Assembly: GCF_021811875.1 (NCBI RefSeq)
Contig: NZ_JAJBJD010000038.1
Coordinates: 1-7,900 of the forward strand
Length of the DNA: 7,900 nucleotides
Source: Candidatus Bandiella numerosa
GTDB taxonomy: Bacteria; Pseudomonadota; Alphaproteobacteria; Rickettsiales; Midichloriaceae
Direction: 5' to 3'
The position numbers were made by a program, and so were the translations under genes. Positions 5,736-7,900 of this stretch are shown in pieces. The notes under the pieces were generated by a model that searched no databases, had not been told where the DNA came from, and saw nothing but the letters and a program-made list of their open reading frames with translations. The stretch's first letter is position 1; every line of letters begins with the position of its first letter.

Positions 5736-5802
5736 TAAAGTTTGTTTATTAAAAACTTATATAAAGCAACCTTAGCCGAATGACATTGTATGCAACAAAA
5801 TT

Positions 5803-5845
5803 ATAAAAAGGACACACTACTCTCTTTTATTGCTATCCTTTTTAT
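5803..5845. terminator. Possible bidirectional terminator between the two convergent operons
   Basis: ATAAAAAGGA (5803-5812) and TCCTTTTTAT (5836-5845) form a perfect 10-base inverted repeat around a 23-base loop that contains the nusA stop codon. On the minus strand the 3' arm is U-rich and continues into ATAATTTTG. On the plus strand the 3' arm likewise ends in TTTTTAT. A second, weaker A/T hairpin (5735-5743 with 5753-5760, one bulge) follows the hydrolase stop. Long loop and A/T-rich stem keep confidence modest. Confidence 0.35.
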
Positions 5846-7157
5846 CGGCATTTTGCTCAACTTCCTGATTATTGTTTAGGTGTTCTTTTGCTCTTGAAAT
5901 CAACTCTTTTGCTATTTCCTCATCTAACCCTTCAACTGAAGCAATGGCTCTCATGTCTGCTTCTGCCAGATTTTCTATACTACTAAAACCTTCTGAAGCT
6001 AATAGCTGCGCAAGAATTTCTTCAAGATTTAATACTTCCATAAACAATTTAGTAATTCTGCTAAATTCTTCTTGCCTTTTACTTGATTCTAATTCCTCAG
6101 TAGTTATGTTAATTCTCCACCCAACTAACTCAGATATTAATTTTACATTCTGCCCTCTTCTACCAATAGCTTGGCTTTGATCCTCTTCTGGAACAAATAC
6201 TTCTATCCTATTTTGATCTTCGTCAATTACAACTTTAGAAACTCTAATAGAGCCTAGACAATTAACTACATATGTAGCCGGGTCTTCACTCCATTTTACA
6301 ATATCAATTTTTTCCCCTCTTAATTCCTTAATAATTGATTGAACCCTAACTCCTCGCATCCCAACACATGAGCCAACAGGATCAATAGAAGAATCCGATG
6401 AGTAAACTGATATTTTAGCTCTTGAAGCAGGGTCTCTTGCAATATTTTTTATTTCTATTATTCTGTCGTATATTTCCGGCACTTCTTGCTTAAACAACTG
6501 TGCTATAAAATCTTTATGAGTTCTAGATAGAATTAATGGAGGTCCATTAGTTTCTTTATCTAATTTTGTAAGGTAGGCTCTAATTCTATCTCCTAATTTA
6601 TAATAATCTGTCTTTAGGACTTGATCTTTCTTCAATACAGCTTCAACACTACCCAGCTTAATTATATATCCGTTTGCTTCAATCTTTTCTACTATACCGT
6701 TGATTATTTCCCCAATTCTATCTTTATATTCTTCGAAAATTTTATCTCTTTCCAATTCTCTTACTTTGCTTATAATAACTTGCTTTGCTGAAATAGCATT
6801 TAATCTTCCAATTTCTAATGGAGGTAATACTTCTTTAATTATATCTCCCTCGTTTAAATCTGGATTATCTTTTCTTGCCTCAGATAACTCAATCGTCTTA
6901 ACAACTTCACCGCTACTATCATCAGTGCCTTTAAAATTGTCTTTTACCACCAATATTTCTCTGTATAACTCTATATTACCTAAATTTCTATTAATTATAG
7001 CTTTTATATTTATATTGGCACCATATTTTCTCTTTGCAGCCATCGCTATCGCATCTTCTAATGCTTCTATAATGGAATCTTTAGATATACCCTTATCTCT
7101 AGCTACTGCATCAGCAACATGAAGTATTTCGTTTCCACCAAAATTTCTATTTCTCAT
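5817..7157 (-). CDS. nusA: Transcription termination/antitermination factor NusA
   Basis: NusA binds RNA polymerase and nascent RNA, controlling pausing, termination and rRNA antitermination. Domains run in the standard order. The N-terminal polymerase-binding domain (about 8-130) includes KGISKDSIIEALEDAIAMAA. An S1 domain (about 145-210) follows, then KH1 (about 225-290) with the phrase DPVGSCVGMRGVR, and KH2 (about 295-352) with AIGRRGQNVKL. A single helix-hairpin-helix-type repeat lies near 375-430 (SVEGLDEEIAKELI). The acidic/polar tail is short. At 446 residues it is smaller than the 495-residue E. coli protein, which has two C-terminal repeats. The ATG start gives a natural N-terminus, but the ribosome binding site is weak. 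rimP ends 23 bases upstream, so the two are co-transcribed. infB, its usual downstream neighbour, is missing: the next gene is convergent. Confidence 0.96.
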   Translation of the reverse strand: MRNRNFGGNEILHVADAVARDKGISKDSIIEALEDAIAMAAKRKYGANINIKAIINRNLGNIELYREILVVKDNFKGTDDSSGEVVKTIELSEARKDNPDLNEGDIIKEVLPPLEIGRLNAISAKQVIISKVRELERDKIFEEYKDRIGEIINGIVEKIEANGYIIKLGSVEAVLKKDQVLKTDYYKLGDRIRAYLTKLDKETNGPPLILSRTHKDFIAQLFKQEVPEIYDRIIEIKNIARDPASRAKISVYSSDSSIDPVGSCVGMRGVRVQSIIKELRGEKIDIVKWSEDPATYVVNCLGSIRVSKVVIDEDQNRIEVFVPEEDQSQAIGRRGQNVKLISELVGWRINITTEELESSKRQEEFSRITKLFMEVLNLEEILAQLLASEGFSSIENLAEADMRAIASVEGLDEEIAKELISRAKEHLNNNQEVEQNADKKDSNKRE

Positions 7158-7180
7158 TATTATTATATACCAAAAATTAA

Positions 7181-7669
7181 TTATTTATTATGTTCATATT
7201 GTAAATAAGCTTCTGATATTGAATCAAACCTTATATCTACTACTTCATTATTATCAATAGGCATTATTGATATAGAATCTGCATTAATTTCTTTTAAATA
7301 TCCTTTAAAACTCTTCCTATTAAACACCTTAAATAGAGTATACACTTTTATTAGCTTACCCTTATTTTTATTAAAGTCCTTTAGCCTCGTTAAAGGCCTA
7401 TCAATTCCTGGTGAACTAACTTCTATAGAGTGGTCTTCTAACCCTAGATCATTATTACTCAAAAGTTCAATTACAACTTTGTTAACATTTTCACAGTCTG
7501 AAATCTTCACTTGAGTATCATCAACTGTATCTATCATTATTTGACATTTCTTGCCAGTTTTGTCCTTATAAGTTCTAATTCTTATAATCTCATAGCCATC
7601 TTTGTCAATTTCATTTGAAAGCAGAAACGCAAGTTCTTTCTCTCTTTGAGTATTGTAAACGCTTACCAT
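7181..7669 (-). CDS. rimP: Ribosome maturation factor RimP
   Basis: RimP helps assemble the 30S ribosomal subunit, acting early near the central pseudoknot of 16S rRNA. The protein has the family layout: an N-terminal alpha/beta domain (about 8-92) ending in the signature VSSPGIDRPLTRLKDF (84-99), then a small SH3-like beta-barrel domain (about 103-160). The length of 162 residues is normal for the family. Its position immediately before nusA is the conserved bacterial arrangement and confirms the assignment. The ATG at 7669 lacks a strong ribosome binding site, but a good promoter lies just upstream, predicting a leader of about 25 bases. No sign of damage is seen. Confidence 0.93.
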   Translation of the reverse strand: MVSVYNTQREKELAFLLSNEIDKDGYEIIRIRTYKDKTGKKCQIMIDTVDDTQVKISDCENVNKVVIELLSNNDLGLEDHSIEVSSPGIDRPLTRLKDFNKNKGKLIKVYTLFKVFNRKSFKGYLKEINADSISIMPIDNNEVVDIRFDSISEAYLQYEHNK

Positions 7670-7700
7670 TTAATTTATTGGAGTTAATAAGAATACCCAC

Positions 7701-7728
7701 ATAATAAATTCACGAAATAAAAAGTCAA
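7701..7728 (-). promoter_or_regulatory. Predicted promoter of rimP-nusA
   Basis: On the minus strand, TTGACT (7723-7728, five of six) and TATTAT (7701-7706, five of six) are separated by 16 bases. Transcription would start near 7694. It is one of the best promoter matches in the window and fits an essential operon. Confidence 0.55.
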
Positions 7729-7843
7729 GAAAGTAATTTGTTTTTTATAAATTTATACAGCCTACTATACCTTAAAAAGACCATTGCATAATAGGCAGAA
7801 AGAAACATATATGATAGAATGAAAAGATAAGTACATACGAAAG

Positions 7844-7849
7844 AGGAGG
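7844..7849 (+). promoter_or_regulatory. Strong Shine-Dalgarno sequence for the gene at the right edge
   Basis: AGGAGG lies four bases before the ATG at 7854. It is the strongest ribosome binding site in the window and the main reason to call the cut-off frame a real gene. The spacing is shorter than the usual 5-9 bases. Confidence 0.6.
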
Positions 7850-7853
7850 CAAA

Positions 7854-7900
7854 ATGTCATTTTTAGTAAGAGAAGCAGAAGAACGTATAGAGAAGAGTAA
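7854..7900 (+). CDS. 5' end of an unidentified gene, cut by the window edge
   Basis: Only 15 codons and two bases are visible, reading MSFLVREAEERIEKS and then a codon starting AA. The stretch is charged and probably helical, with no signal peptide. Too little is present to name a family. The strong AGGAGG just before the ATG supports real translation. The gene is divergent from rimP; the 184 bases between them must hold its promoter. A possible one is TTGCAT followed by TATATG near 7785-7815, but the match is poor. Confidence 0.5.
   Translation, partial: MSFLVREAEERIEKS

Noticed and set aside
6700..7122. Plus-strand open frame of 140 codons opposite nusA
   Set aside because: Its composition is what the reverse complement of the NusA N-terminal and S1 coding region gives (Ser/Leu/Ile rich); no motif of its own.

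Overview
The window is strongly A+T-rich and gene-dense. It carries an alphaproteobacterial-style gene set: a DsbD/ScsB-type thiol reductant exporter, a CarD/CdnL regulator with an alphaproteobacterial C-terminal pattern, and a rimP-nusA pair. There are also signs of genome reduction, namely a 5'-shortened oxidoreductase gene and a nusA that has lost its usual downstream partner. Together these suggest a reduced, host-associated alphaproteobacterium, most likely Rickettsiales or a similar endosymbiont lineage. This is inference from composition and protein style; no rRNA or tRNA gene is present to prove it.

Layout. Positions 1-285 hold no convincing protein gene. They include an island of clearly higher G+C with a strong inverted repeat (21-85) and end in an A/T-rich terminator-like stretch. 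dsbD (286-2028, minus) follows, then a 329-base intergenic region with a good minus-strand promoter, a Fur-box-like site and other promoter-like elements. carD (2358-2852, minus) and a quinone-oxidoreductase-like gene with a shortened N-terminus (2981-3838, minus) come next. A 169-base divergent promoter region separates them from a plus-strand two-gene operon: a RimK-type ATP-grasp ligase (4008-4910) and a Dug3/YafJ-like class II glutamine amidotransferase-fold hydrolase (4938-5735). These converge on nusA (5817-7157, minus) and rimP (7181-7669, minus). A second divergent region leads to a plus-strand gene that starts at 7854 and runs off the window.

How the genes relate. rimP and nusA form a core translation/transcription operon, but infB, which normally follows, is not there. 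CarD also acts on RNA polymerase, at promoter opening. DsbD passes electrons from cytoplasmic thioredoxin to periplasmic proteins. The ligase-hydrolase pair is the most interesting unit: one enzyme probably attaches glutamate (or a similar group) to an acceptor, and the other resembles the yeast Dug3 subunit that removes gamma-glutamyl groups from glutathione. A small glutamyl-peptide making-and-breaking module is a reasonable but unproven reading.

Most of the window is conserved housekeeping sequence. No mobile-element gene, CRISPR array, tRNA or rRNA was found. The strongest candidates for a second look are the rimK/Dug3 pair, the unexplained GC-richer stem-loop at the left edge, the decaying oxidoreductase with an intact promoter, and the broken nusA operon.
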